Assembly (NCBI RefSeq): GCF_900142935.1
Contig: NZ_FSRS01000002.1
Span: forward strand, 35,436-99,435
Length of the DNA: 64,000 nucleotides
Source of the DNA: Rhodovulum sp. ES.010
GTDB taxonomy: Bacteria; Pseudomonadota; Alphaproteobacteria; Rhodobacterales; Rhodobacteraceae
Reading direction: 5' to 3'
How positions within the stretch are numbered: the first letter of the stretch is position 1; the number at the start of each line of letters is the position of its first letter. The translations under genes and the position numbers were made by a program. Below the pieces are notes generated by a model, which searched no databases, had not been told where the DNA came from, and was given only the letters and a program-made list of their open reading frames with translations. Positions 45,959-54,699 of this stretch are shown one piece after another.

Positions 45959-46180
45959 TCAGTTAATTTGCTTTTTATGAGAATTATAAATACATACGAT
46001 TCTATCGTCTTCGTTTTTCGTTTCATTTTCCGATATCTCTATAGCCGCAAGCGCTTCACAGGCGGCTAGCTCTTCCGCAAGCTTTGGTAGTCCATTTTTT
46101 TTAGAATACTTCTTGATATCTCCAAGGATGTCTAGTAACCACGCATGCTTCATATAGGCCATCTCCACCTTTTGCGCCAA
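45959..46180 (-). CDS. Small protein downstream of luxI
   Basis: 73 residues, or 67 from the second ATG. A/T-rich relative to its surroundings. HAWLLDILGDIKKYSKKNGLPKLAEELAACEALAAIEIS is helical and looks like real protein; no family recognised. Same strand as luxI, 205 bp downstream of it. The flanks (45820-45958 and 46181-46385) hold no other gene. Confidence 0.45.
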   Translation of the reverse strand: MAQKVEMAYMKHAWLLDILGDIKKYSKKNGLPKLAEELAACEALAAIEISENETKNEDDRIVCIYNSHKKQIN

Positions 46181-46385
46181 GAATCGACGCTTTAGTCCAT
46201 GTCAACTCCCCTACCCCGTGGCTATCCACAGGAGCATCACTCACCACCAGCATACCACTGAAAAAAACACATAAACCATCAAAACACAATCTTAAGTTGC
46301 ATTCGCGTCGCTGTTCCTCTGCTGCTTTGGCGCGTGATCGCCGTATGAGTGATACACCTTTGCCGTTGAAGAGCCGACAATGCGA

Positions 46386-47030
46386 TCAGGCGGCCTCGAG
46401 CATCCGCTTCTTTTCGGGCGCGGCGTCCGAAAAGGACTGGTGGAACCACTTCAACGAGGTCTCGCGCGTGATGCCAAGCCGGGCCAGCGCGCCGGGGAAG
46501 AACTCCTCGCGCATCTGCCACAGGCCGACGCCGATCATCTCCTTGCCTTCGCCGGTCGAGCCGATCACCTCGGGCGCGATGTCCAGCATCCGGTAGATCC
46601 GCACCATGCGCCGGTCGAAGACCCCGATGAAATGCTCCACCGCGAAATTGGCCATCACCTCGGCGCCGCCGAGGGCCAGCGCCTGGGAGGTTTCGCGCCC
46701 GGCATCGGGGGCGAGGCAGAACCGGGTGCATTCCCAGATCAGCGGGCTTTCGACCCGCACGCCATCGGTCAGGTGCAGGAAGTGTTCGTTGATCATCGTG
46801 CGCCCCGTGGTCGGCAGGAACCGCATCGAGCCGCCGTGGCGGCCGTCGGCCTGCTCCCAGATCACGTAGAGCGGGTTTAGCGCGTCATACTGGTCGCGCT
46901 CCTCGCCGCGGTCGTTCACCGAGACGTCCCATCCGAGCCGTTCTTTGAACTGGATCGCGCGGTCACGAAACATCGTGTCGCGCAGGAGCGGAAATTTGTG
47001 CAGGCTGTCGGCATAGATGTAACGCAGCAT
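46386..47030 (-). CDS. luxI: Acyl-homoserine-lactone synthase (LuxI family)
   Basis: 214 residues. The residues conserved in LuxI enzymes fall at the expected places: Arg24, Phe28 and Trp34 (FRDRAIQFKERLGWDV), Asp46 and Asp49 (RDQYD), Arg70 (MRFLP), Phe84, and Glu100 with Arg103 (WECTRF). It makes N-acyl-homoserine lactones from S-adenosylmethionine and an acyl carrier. No luxR regulator gene lies beside it or anywhere in the window. Its region has lower G+C and is flanked by IS elements, which suggests transfer. Confidence 0.93.
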   Translation of the reverse strand: MLRYIYADSLHKFPLLRDTMFRDRAIQFKERLGWDVSVNDRGEERDQYDALNPLYVIWEQADGRHGGSMRFLPTTGRTMINEHFLHLTDGVRVESPLIWECTRFCLAPDAGRETSQALALGGAEVMANFAVEHFIGVFDRRMVRIYRMLDIAPEVIGSTGEGKEMIGVGLWQMREEFFPGALARLGITRETSLKWFHQSFSDAAPEKKRMLEAA

Positions 47031-47082
47031 ATCGGGGGTATCCCTCTCACGTTCTGTGCTGAGGGAAAGCTACCCTTACTCT

Positions 47083-47101
47083 GGTTACCAGCCTGCTAAC
47101 C
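47083..47101. promoter_or_regulatory. Dyad upstream of luxI, candidate lux-type operator
   Basis: GGTTACCAGCCTGCTAACC is a 19-bp palindrome with one mismatched pair, 53 bp upstream of the luxI start. LuxR-type regulators bind dyads of about 20 bp at this position, but the sequence does not match the classic lux box closely. Confidence 0.4.
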
Positions 47102-47310
47102 GACCGTGCGATACGCCGGTTAACGCCTTGGAAAGATGTTTTATAACAATACGTTAATTTCTGGGAAGCTATCGGATCCGTTCTCAGAGTCTATGGCTAG
47201 GGCACACAATTTCGCGACACGACCCTCCCCATATCTGGTGAATTCTGAAAAGACTGTACTTCTTTTAGTATGTCTTGGTTCTTCAATTGTCACAGAAAAC
47301 TCTGTACCTC

Positions 47311-47484
47311 ATGAAGAAGCTAGGTCAAGGCCACGAACTCGACGCTTCCGCGCTTCTGTTAGAGGTCTGCGAGGAGGTATTGGCCAATGTCGACATGATC
47401 GGCGACGATCGACTGCGGCTTGCCTGTCTTGGCTTGATTGGTGCCTTACAGAAGGACTCAGAACAACCCGGTCATGATACTTGA
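47311..47484 (+). CDS. Possible small protein divergent from luxI
   Basis: 57 residues from ATG 47311 (69 from 47275). GQGHELDASALLLEVCEEVLANVD and LRLACLGLIGAL suggest a helical protein. No clear ribosome site and no recognised family; overlapping frames exist. Kept as tentative because its composition is protein-like in an A/T-richer stretch. Confidence 0.25.
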   Translation: MKKLGQGHELDASALLLEVCEEVLANVDMIGDDRLRLACLGLIGALQKDSEQPGHDT

Positions 47485-47901
47485 CCTGGTCGTGTCGCGA
47501 GTGTTGTGGAAATTCCCGAGCGGCGTCTCCGGTATGTCGCGGATCAGGCGGCTGCGTCAAGGACGGCAGGTTCGAGCGGTTGGTGATGCGCGTGTACATT
47601 ATGTGGCGACGCTACCAGGTGAAACACCATCGCTTCAATGCGCCATTCGCCGGCCGCGTGTGATGACAGAGGCCGCAGAATTCACTAACCTGCAGGCATC
47701 TAACCCATTGAAATCACGAAAATCGCCAGATGCAATCGCCGAAAATCAGGGCCCGAACTGTCGAGCTTGGGGGTCGCGGCTGGGTGAAAGATCAGTGGCA
47801 GTCACCGAGCTATGCCGAGAAATGGGTGATGGAGCCTGAGAAGGCGGCGTATCGTGGCGGGTGCTGAAGCCTGCCAGAACCTCCCGAAGGAGCGATACGC
47901 C

Positions 47902-47960
47902 ATGAACGACGATACCACGATCAGCCCGCTTCACCAGCCCGAATCCGTCGAGGATCCGCT
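47902..47960 (+). pseudogene. IS256-family transposase start, cut by IS5
   Basis: ATG at 47902 with GAAGGAG 9 bp upstream reads MNDDTTISPLHQPESVEDPL, the usual start of IS256-type transposases in this group. It is interrupted after 20 codons by the IS5 element at 47961, and no downstream part was found after 49010. The 400 bp before it (47485-47901) are noncoding IS debris, including a lone IS3-like end at 47784-47806. Confidence 0.6.
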
Positions 47961-49010
47961 GGCGTTGTTGCACAAAGAAGCTCCGGGATTCACTTCGTGA
48001 ATCCAATGTAGTAGCGGGCTTGCATGAGCAGACCGCCGAAGCCGACCTACAAGACCACCAACTGGCCCGCATATAACCAGGCGCTGAAGCAGCGTGGATC
48101 GCTGACGGTCTGGTTCGACCCCTCGATGCAATGGGACGCGTTGCCGTCCGGGCGTCGCGGCCGGCAACGGGCCTATAGCGACGCAGCGATCCAGGCTTGC
48201 CTGACCCTCAAGGTCCTGCTCGGGCTACCGCTCCGCCAGGCCACCGGCTTCATGGCGAGCCTGCTGGAACTGTCCGGGCTGGGGTGGTCCGTGCCGGACT
48301 TCAGCACGCTGTCACGCCGCCAGAAGACATTGGACGTGACCATTCCGTTTCGCGGTTCGAAAGGTGCCTTGCACCTGCTCATCGACAGCACCGGCATCAA
48401 GGTGGAAGGCGAAGGCGAGTGGCACACGCGCAAGCATGGCGGGTCGAAACGGCGCGTGTGGCGCAAGATACACCTCGGGATCGACGAGCAAACATTGGAG
48501 ATCCGGGCTGTCGAGGTCACGTCCAGCAATGTCGGCGATGCGCCGATGCTGCCGGACCTGCTCGCCCAGATCCCGACGGACGAGGAGATCGCCACCGTCA
48601 CGGCCGACGGCGCCTACGACACGCGCGCCTGCCATGATGCCATCGCGGCCCGCGGAGCAGCAGCGATCATTCCGCCCCGCCGAAATGCCCGGCCCTGGAA
48701 GCCGGACACGACAGGAGCTCGCGCACGCAACGAGATTCTGCGGGCATCGAAGCACCTGGGCCGAGCGCTCTGGCGGAACTGGAGCGGGTATCACCGCCGC
48801 AGCAGGGTGGAAACGAAAGTGAACTGCGTGAAGTTGCTCGGCCAGCGGCTGATGTCGCGGGATTTCGACCGCCAGGTGGCCGAGGTCCAGATCCGCGTGG
48901 CGGTCCTGAACCGCTTCACTGCCCTCGGCATCCCGACGACCGTGGCAATAGGATAAGTGTGTCCGGGGAAAGCGGAACTGCGGTCATCAGTTGATTTGTG
49001 CAACAGCGCC
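47961..49010 (+). mobile_element. IS5-family insertion sequence, complete
   Basis: 1050 bp with inverted ends GGCG(T/C)TGTTGCACAAA (47961 onward and complement ending 49010) around one transposase gene. The bases GCT stand on both sides and may be a short target duplication. It has inserted into the start of an IS256-type transposase. Confidence 0.88.
48024..48956 (+). CDS. IS5-family (IS903-like) transposase
   Basis: 310 residues, intact. YKTTNWPAYNQALKQRGSL at the start is typical of IS903-like proteins; the DDE set is LLIDSTGIKVEGEGEW, VTADGAYDTRACH and YHRRSRVETKVNCVK. Moves the surrounding 1050-bp IS. Confidence 0.93.
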   Translation: MSRPPKPTYKTTNWPAYNQALKQRGSLTVWFDPSMQWDALPSGRRGRQRAYSDAAIQACLTLKVLLGLPLRQATGFMASLLELSGLGWSVPDFSTLSRRQKTLDVTIPFRGSKGALHLLIDSTGIKVEGEGEWHTRKHGGSKRRVWRKIHLGIDEQTLEIRAVEVTSSNVGDAPMLPDLLAQIPTDEEIATVTADGAYDTRACHDAIAARGAAAIIPPRRNARPWKPDTTGARARNEILRASKHLGRALWRNWSGYHRRSRVETKVNCVKLLGQRLMSRDFDRQVAEVQIRVAVLNRFTALGIPTTVAIG

Positions 49011-49241
49011 GCTCCAGGTCGCTCCAAATAAACTCCAGTTTTGAGGTTGGCGGTTACGCGACATTAACCAAAAGACTGTATCCTTTCATCCGCCGCCGAC
49101 TAGGTGCACAGACCCTACGCAAATGACTTCTCTCTGAAGTCCTTTGAGATGAAGCGAAGCGACCTACTATGCTACCAGCGCTACACATGTCCCTTCTTCC
49201 TGCGAATAGCAGGAGCTTTTCGAGTCAAATTATCTGAATTG

Positions 49242-51011
49242 ATGGATATTTTTTCTTCTGGAGCAAACCTGAGCCTGGCCCGCGCCCGAAGCCGCGGCCT
49301 TTTCCTTGCGGTGCTGGTGTTCAGCGTGTTCACCAACCTGCTGATGCTGACCGGCCCGCTTTTCATGCTGCAAGTCTACGATCGGGTTCTGGGATCGCGG
49401 TCCGAGGAGACGCTGGTCGCGCTCTTCATCCTGGTCGCGGCGCTCTACTTCTTTTACTGGCTGCTCGATTTCGCGCGCGGCCGGGTGATGGCGCGGATCG
49501 GTGCGCGGCTTCAGGCGGTATTCGGGCGGCGCGTGTTCGCGGCGGTGATCGAGCGGGCGGCGATCCGCGGCGGGCAGGGGCCAGGCGCGACAGCCCTTTA
49601 CGACCTCGACGCGGTGCGTAACATCTTCGGCTCGCCCGTGCTTATGGCGCTGTTCGACCTGCCTTGGACGCCGATCTTCCTGGCCGCGATCTTCATCTTT
49701 CATCCGTTGCTCGGCTGGCTCGCCATTGCCGGTGGGGGGTTACTGATCGCCGTGACGCTGATCAACCGCCTGGTCACCCGCAAGGCGCTTGAGAAGTCGC
49801 AGGGCATATCCCACCAGGCACAGCGGATCGCCCGCCAGTCGGAAGAGGGCGGCGCGCTGGTCTGGTCGCAGGGAATGGCGCCGGTGATGGCGGAACGCTG
49901 GGCGCGGCTGCAGGACGAGGCCGGTACCAAGGGGCTGGGTGCCAACGACCTCACCGGCACGTTCTCGTCCTTTTCGCGCGCTTTCCGCTTCTTCCTGCAG
50001 TCGGCAATGCTGGCGCTTGGCGCGTGGCTCGTGCTGGAGCAGCAGTTGACGCCGGGTGCGATGATCGCGGCCTCGATCCTCCTGGGGCGCGCGCTGGCGC
50101 CAGTCGACCAGGTGCTCGGCCAGTGGCCGGCGATCCAGCGGGCGCGCAGCGGCTGGACCAGCCTCGCGGACTTCCTGAAGGGCATTCCCGCGCGCCGCGC
50201 CCCGACCGAGCTGCCCGCGCCGGAGGCGCGCCTGTCGCTGAGCAATGTGGCGCTGAGAAGCTCCGCCAGCACGCCGCCGATCCTCTACGGCATCAGTTTC
50301 GAACTCGAGCCGGGCGAGGCGCTTGGCGTGATCGGCAAGAGCGGGGCGGGCAAGACCAGTCTTGCGCGCGTTATACAGGGGCTGGTAACGCCCACCGCGG
50401 GCGAGGTCCGGCTCGCGGGCGCCACGCTCGACCAGTACGGGCCCGAGCGGCTGGGCCGTCATATTGGCTGCCTGCCGCAGGACGTGCGCTTTTTCGATGG
50501 CACGGTCGCCGAGAACATCGCCCACATGGCGCTGGAGCCCGATGCCGGGCGCGTTGTTGAAGCCGCCAAGCTGGCCCGAGTGCACGAGATCGTGCTGCGC
50601 CTTCCCAATGGGTACGATACGCCCCTTGTGGAGGGCAGTGTGCTGTTGTCGGGCGGCCAACGCCAGCGCCTGGCCCTTGCGCGTGCGCTCTATCACGACC
50701 CCGTGCTTCTGGTGCTGGACGAGCCGAACTCGGCCCTCGACGCCGAAGGCTCCGAGGCCCTCAATGCCGTGGTCAGCGACATGAAGAAGGCCGGGAAATC
50801 GGTGCTCATCATGACCCATCGGCCCTCGGCCATCGCGGTCTGCGACCGGCTGCTCGTGATCGATGGCGGCATGCAGAAGGCCCTTGGCCCGCGCGACGAG
50901 ATCGTGCGCTCGCTGATGAAGAACGCCGGCAACGTGCAGCGCGCGATGGACGGCGCTCGGGGGGCTGGGGCCGCGGCTCCGGCCGCAGCGCGACAGGAGG
51001 TTGGCGAATGA
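49242..51011 (+). CDS. Type I secretion system permease/ATPase (PrtD-like)
   Basis: 589 residues from ATG 49242; the frame is open upstream to 49104, but this start gives the normal family N-terminus. A six-helix ABC membrane domain (LFLAVLVFSVFTNLLMLTGP, LFMLQVYDRVLGSRS) is followed by the ATPase: Walker A GKSGAGKTS (365-373), signature LLSGGQRQRLALARAL, Walker B LLVLDEPNSALD and the H-loop THRP. It powers export of C-terminally tagged proteins across both membranes together with the adaptor that overlaps it by 4 bp. No substrate gene is adjacent. IS elements stand on both sides. Confidence 0.9.
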   Translation: MDIFSSGANLSLARARSRGLFLAVLVFSVFTNLLMLTGPLFMLQVYDRVLGSRSEETLVALFILVAALYFFYWLLDFARGRVMARIGARLQAVFGRRVFAAVIERAAIRGGQGPGATALYDLDAVRNIFGSPVLMALFDLPWTPIFLAAIFIFHPLLGWLAIAGGGLLIAVTLINRLVTRKALEKSQGISHQAQRIARQSEEGGALVWSQGMAPVMAERWARLQDEAGTKGLGANDLTGTFSSFSRAFRFFLQSAMLALGAWLVLEQQLTPGAMIAASILLGRALAPVDQVLGQWPAIQRARSGWTSLADFLKGIPARRAPTELPAPEARLSLSNVALRSSASTPPILYGISFELEPGEALGVIGKSGAGKTSLARVIQGLVTPTAGEVRLAGATLDQYGPERLGRHIGCLPQDVRFFDGTVAENIAHMALEPDAGRVVEAAKLARVHEIVLRLPNGYDTPLVEGSVLLSGGQRQRLALARALYHDPVLLVLDEPNSALDAEGSEALNAVVSDMKKAGKSVLIMTHRPSAIAVCDRLLVIDGGMQKALGPRDEIVRSLMKNAGNVQRAMDGARGAGAAAPAAARQEVGE

Positions 51012-52309
51012 GCCGTCCGACGCTTCCTTCAGCGCGCCTGCCGCTCGTTGTCGGCGCGGTCGCGATCCTGCTGCTGGTCGGCGGGCTCGGCGTCTGGAGC
51101 ATCGCGACCAACATCGCCGGCGCCGTCGTCGCAACCGGGACTGTCAAGGTCGAGAGCGAGCGTCAGGTGGTCCAGCATCCCGACGGCGGCGTGGTGGGCG
51201 AGATCCTGGCCAAGGATGGCGACGAGGTGAAGGCGGGCGACGTGCTGCTGCGCCTCGACGGTACCTTTCTGCGCTCGGAATTGGCCATCGTCGAGAGACA
51301 GCTTTTCGAGATTGAGGTGCGCAAGGCGCGGCTGATGGCCGAGCGCGACGGGGTCGAGACGCTGGATATCGGCGAGGTGTCGGGCTTCGACAATCTCGAC
51401 CCGGACTGGATACGCGGCCAGATCGAGGGGCAGAAAAGCCTGTTCGTGGCGCGCCGCGCCGCGCTTGCCCAGGAACTGGAGCAAATCGACGAGCAGAAGA
51501 CCCAGATCGAGAACCAGATCGAGGGGTCCAAGGCCCAGATCGCGGCGCTGGAAAGACAGCTCGGCCTTGTGGAACGCGAACTGACCGACAAGGAGACGCT
51601 CTTCGCCCAGAACCTCGTACCCGTGGGCCAGGTTCTGGCGCTGCAGCGCGACGAGGCGGGGCTCGAGGGCGATATCGGGCGGCTGACCTCGCAGGTGGCC
51701 GAGAGCCGGGCGCGCATTTCGGAACTGTCCGTGCAGGCGCTGCGCCTGGCGGAAAGCCGGCGCGAAGAGGCGATCACCCAGTTGCGCGACCTGCAATACA
51801 GCGAGATCGAATTGGAGGAGCGCCGCCTCAGCCTGATCGAGCAGCTGTCGCGGCTGGACGTGCGCAGCCCTACCGATGGCGTGGTGTTCGGCTCGTCGAT
51901 TTTCGCGGTGCGCGCGGTGGTCCAACCGGCCGAGCCGATGATGTACGTGGTCCCCGGCGGGCAGGCGCTGCTGGTCTCGGCGCGCATTGAGACGACCGAT
52001 ATCGACCAGGTCTTCCCGGGGCAGCCGGTCTTCCTGCGGCTGACAACGTTCGACGCGCGCACGACCCCGGAAGTGCCGGGCGAGGTGCTGCGCATCTCGG
52101 CCGACGCGCTCACCGACGAGGCGACCAAGCAGACCTATTACGAGGCCGTGATCCTGCCCGACACCTCGGTGCTGGAGGACATGCCCGGAGTTGAACTGTT
52201 GCCCGGCATGCCGGCGGAGGCGTTCCTGCGCACCCGCGACCGCACCCCGCTCTCTTACCTCCTTCGCCCCATCGCGGTATATTTCGAACGCGCCTTCCGC
52301 GAGGAGTAG
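51008..52309 (+). CDS. Type I secretion membrane-fusion protein (HlyD family)
   Basis: 433 residues. One N-terminal membrane helix (LPLVVGAVAILLLVGGLGVW), a lipoyl half-motif (GGVVGEILAKDGDEVKAGDVLL), a long coiled coil (about 130-270, with QIDEQKTQIENQIEGSKAQI) and the second lipoyl half plus beta-barrel (LDVRSPTDGVVFGSSIF, VVPGGQALLVSARI). It bridges the ABC transporter and an outer-membrane TolC-like channel, which is not in the window. ATGA overlap with the transporter gene. Confidence 0.92.
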   Translation: MSRPTLPSARLPLVVGAVAILLLVGGLGVWSIATNIAGAVVATGTVKVESERQVVQHPDGGVVGEILAKDGDEVKAGDVLLRLDGTFLRSELAIVERQLFEIEVRKARLMAERDGVETLDIGEVSGFDNLDPDWIRGQIEGQKSLFVARRAALAQELEQIDEQKTQIENQIEGSKAQIAALERQLGLVERELTDKETLFAQNLVPVGQVLALQRDEAGLEGDIGRLTSQVAESRARISELSVQALRLAESRREEAITQLRDLQYSEIELEERRLSLIEQLSRLDVRSPTDGVVFGSSIFAVRAVVQPAEPMMYVVPGGQALLVSARIETTDIDQVFPGQPVFLRLTTFDARTTPEVPGEVLRISADALTDEATKQTYYEAVILPDTSVLEDMPGVELLPGMPAEAFLRTRDRTPLSYLLRPIAVYFERAFREE

Positions 52310-52330
52310 TTCACAATAGCGTATCCGCGC

Positions 52331-52414
52331 GAGACCCAGGAGATGGTGTTCGACGCGCATGACAGGGCCTTCGCGTTCTTCGGCGGCGCCTGTGCTCGCG
52401 GAATCTATGATGTC
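52331..52414 (+). pseudogene. IS21 IstA fragment (middle part)
   Basis: Reads ETQEMVFDAHDRAFAFFGGA and ARGIYD, part of the catalytic domain of IS21-family IstA, then loses similarity where a 62-bp inverted repeat begins (52421). One of three separate IstA pieces in this cluster. Confidence 0.7.
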
Positions 52415-52420
52415 AATCGG

Positions 52421-52482
52421 CATCCATGTTTGGATGCCCCCTTCGACGCAAGGATTTTCTGACCTTCTGAGCATGTGATCGG
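52421..52482 (+). repeat. 62-bp inverted repeat, left copy
   Basis: Matches the complement of 54048-54109 with three mismatches. The pair encloses 1.57 kb containing an IstA N-terminal piece and the intact IS110. The outer ends carry GGATGCCCCC. Its nature is unknown: ends of an element, or two inverted pieces of one IS. Confidence 0.8.
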
Positions 52483-52499
52483 GTGGCCGCTCCCCCACA

Positions 52500-52535
52500 A
52501 GACACGTCGCTAACGACGTCGTTATGCACGTGTCT
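52500..52535. repeat. 36-bp imperfect palindrome
   Basis: The left half AGACACGTCGCTAACGA and the complement of the right half differ at 3 of 17 positions, around a central CG. It lies between the 62-bp repeat and the IstA N-terminal fragment. It could be a hairpin terminator or a recombination site. Confidence 0.55.
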
Positions 52536-52553
52536 TAGCTCGCGACCCCGCCG

Positions 52554-52676
52554 TCAGGCAGGCGGCTTCAATCGGGCGGATACCGACAACCGCAGCTTAC
52601 GGCAGATCTGCTTGATCGACTTGCCGTCGACGAAATGCGCACGCCTGATCTTCGCGATCGTCTCCACAACCAACAT
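52554..52676 (-). pseudogene. IS21 IstA N-terminal fragment
   Basis: 40 codons on the minus strand: MLVVETIAKIRRAHFVDGKS then IKQICRKLRLSVSARLK, the helix-turn-helix start of IS21 IstA, stopped early. Orientation is opposite to the other two IstA pieces, so rearrangement has occurred. The DNA in front of it (52685-52768) resembles an IS21 end. Confidence 0.7.
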
Positions 52677-52768
52677 CCCCTGACTGCTCCCTCATGCCTT
52701 TGAGAAAGCTTCTGATCAGAAGTATCAGGGGGGTCACTTTGGGACGCCGATCACCCCAAGATGGGGGT

Positions 52769-53967
52769 CAATTTTGATGGGGTGGATGCCCCCGCCCGAC
52801 GGCATCGCGATTTGCCAGGATGGTGATGCTGAAGTCACCATAGAAAGAGGAGGCATCCATGAATGAGGTTAGCATCGTCGGCGTCGACCTGGCAAAGCAG
52901 GTCTTTCAGGTTCACGGCGCTGCGGCGGACGGGCGGGTGCTGTTCCGCAAGAAATTGTCACGCCCGCAGTTCGCGAAGTTCATGGCGGCCCTGCCTCGGT
53001 GCGTCGTGGCGATGGAGGCCTGCGGCACCGCGCATTACTGGGGCCGGGAGTTGGCCGGGCACGGGCATGACGTCCGGCTCATCCCGCCGGTCTATGTGAA
53101 GCCGTTCGTGAAGCGGCAGAAGAACGATGCGGCCGATGCGGAAGCCGTCGCCGAGGCGGCCCTGCGCCCGACGATGCGCAGCGTGGCTGTGAAGACGGCC
53201 GGACAACAGGCGCGGGCGATGCTTTTCCGGACCCGCGATCTGCTCGTCGGACAGCGCACCCAGTTGATCAATGCACTCCGCGGCCATCTTGCCGAGCATG
53301 GCATCGTTCTGGCCAGGGGCATCGGCAATATCGACCGTCTCGCCACGCGCCTCGAAGAAGAAGGCCTTCCCGATCTGGTCCGGGACCTGGGGCGGCTCTA
53401 CCTCCACCGGATCGCCGGTCTCAGCGACGAAATCGACAAGCTGGACGGGCGCATCGCGGCCGCCGCGAAGGAAAGCGATGTCGCGCGCAGACTTCAGACG
53501 ATGCCGGGGATCGGTCCGGTCTGTGCCATGGCGATCGCCACCTTCGCGCCCGACATGCGGGAATTCCGCCGGGCGCGCGATTTCTCGGCCTGGCTCGGGC
53601 TCGTTCCCCGGCAACATTCCAGCGGCGGCAAGCAGAAGCTCGGCCGCACCTCCAAGATGGGCCAACGCGACATCCGGCGCCTGCTGATCGTGGGGGCGAT
53701 GTCCGTCGTGCATTGGCGAGGGCGCGATGGCGGCAGGCCCGGGTCGTGGCTCTCCCGCATGCTGGCCCGGAAACCGCGCATGCTGGTCGCGATCGCCCTG
53801 GCCAACAAGATGGCCCGGATGGTCTGGGCCATGCTCTCGCGCAACGAGGACTACCGGGGTCCGGTCGGCGATGTGAGGAGGACGACGACCAGCATGGGCA
53901 AATGATCGACAAGATCCGGAACGGGAAACCCAGTGGCGTCCAACGAGCCCGAACTCGCAATTTTGAT
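52769..53967 (+). mobile_element. IS110-family element, complete
   Basis: About 1.2 kb. The 10-bp sequence CAATTTTGAT stands at both edges (52769-52778 and 53958-53967), as expected for a target-core repeat rather than inverted ends. It has an intact transposase with about 80 bp of noncoding DNA before it and about 50 bp after. In IS110 elements such noncoding ends encode a guide (bridge) RNA. Inserted into IS21-derived DNA. Confidence 0.75.
52859..53905 (+). CDS. IS110-family transposase (DEDD plus serine)
   Basis: 348 residues. RuvC-like DEDD part: IVGVDLAKQVFQVHG, VVAMEACGTAHYWGREL and RQKNDAADAEAVAEAAL. C-terminal transposase domain with MPGIGPVCAMAIATF, FSAWLGLVPRQHSSGGKQ and LGRTSKMGQRDIRRLL, which holds the catalytic Ser. 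GAGGAG-type ribosome site before ATG 52859. Intact. Confidence 0.93.
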   Translation: MNEVSIVGVDLAKQVFQVHGAAADGRVLFRKKLSRPQFAKFMAALPRCVVAMEACGTAHYWGRELAGHGHDVRLIPPVYVKPFVKRQKNDAADAEAVAEAALRPTMRSVAVKTAGQQARAMLFRTRDLLVGQRTQLINALRGHLAEHGIVLARGIGNIDRLATRLEEEGLPDLVRDLGRLYLHRIAGLSDEIDKLDGRIAAAAKESDVARRLQTMPGIGPVCAMAIATFAPDMREFRRARDFSAWLGLVPRQHSSGGKQKLGRTSKMGQRDIRRLLIVGAMSVVHWRGRDGGRPGSWLSRMLARKPRMLVAIALANKMARMVWAMLSRNEDYRGPVGDVRRTTTSMGK

Positions 53968-54047
53968 CTGGACCCCGGTCCGCGCATCACCATACCGGCC
54001 CGCGGCATGTCACGGCCGCACCTCAGAGGCCTGAAACATGACCGCAT

Positions 54048-54109
54048 CCGATCACATGCTCAGAAGGTCAGAAAGTCCTTGCATCGAAGGGGGCATCCAA
54101 ACATGCATG
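54048..54109 (-). repeat. 62-bp inverted repeat, right copy
   Basis: Complement of 52421-52482 with three mismatches. Lies between the IS110 copy and the IstA C-terminal piece. Confidence 0.8.
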
Positions 54110-54122
54110 CCGCTCCACACGC

Positions 54123-54249
54123 TGTTCCGATGGGGAGAAACCCTCCCTTACGGTTCTTCGTGCCGCGGCCGAAGTTCAGATCCTATGCCGAACTGAACGC
54201 CTGGCTCGAGGACCGATGCATCGCCTACGCCAAAGCGTACCAGTTCTGA
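54123..54249 (+). pseudogene. IS21 IstA fragment (C-terminal region)
   Basis: Reads GRNPPLRFFVPRPKFRSYAE and LNAWLEDRCIAYAKAY, the conserved stretch of IstA that follows the third catalytic residue, then stops where an IS5-group fragment is joined. Same strand as the piece at 52331. Confidence 0.7.
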
Positions 54250-54452
54250 AGGAAGTAGACCCTCAGCATCGTCTCCAGCGGCATCGGCGGGCTCCCGCCC
54301 TTCGGCTCCGCCTTCGGATAGTGCGGCGCGATCAACGCCAGGACTCGGTCCCACGGAGCCACCGCATCCATCTCCGCTAAGAACTGCCCGCGCCGCGTCA
54401 CCTTCTTCTTCATCGCATCACGCAGACCGGGAATGGCGGGCTGTTTCGGCAT
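54225..54452 (-). pseudogene. IS5-group transposase N-terminal fragment
   Basis: 75 codons: MPKQPAIPGLRDAMKKKVTR then GGSPPMPLETMLRVYFLQNW, the start of IS5-group transposases. It ends where IstA-derived sequence begins, so the rest (about 250 residues) is lost. Confidence 0.75.
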
Positions 54453-54699
54453 CAGGAGGCTCCTCGTTACATTGCCGGAGTCTACCAGATCAGGCGGCCA
54501 CAGCGAGATTCTTCAGACGTTCCTCGACTTGCGCTTGGTGATCATCGCCTTCTCCTCTCGCCGGACGGTCGCGAATATTGGCCGATCGAGGCCGGCAAGA
54601 AGCGAGATCACGGGAAGGGGCGTAAAATCAGGCAGAATCGAGGAAATTCCGCGGGTCCTCAGGAGGTTGCGGCACTGCCTGATTTTTATCGTGTATAAG

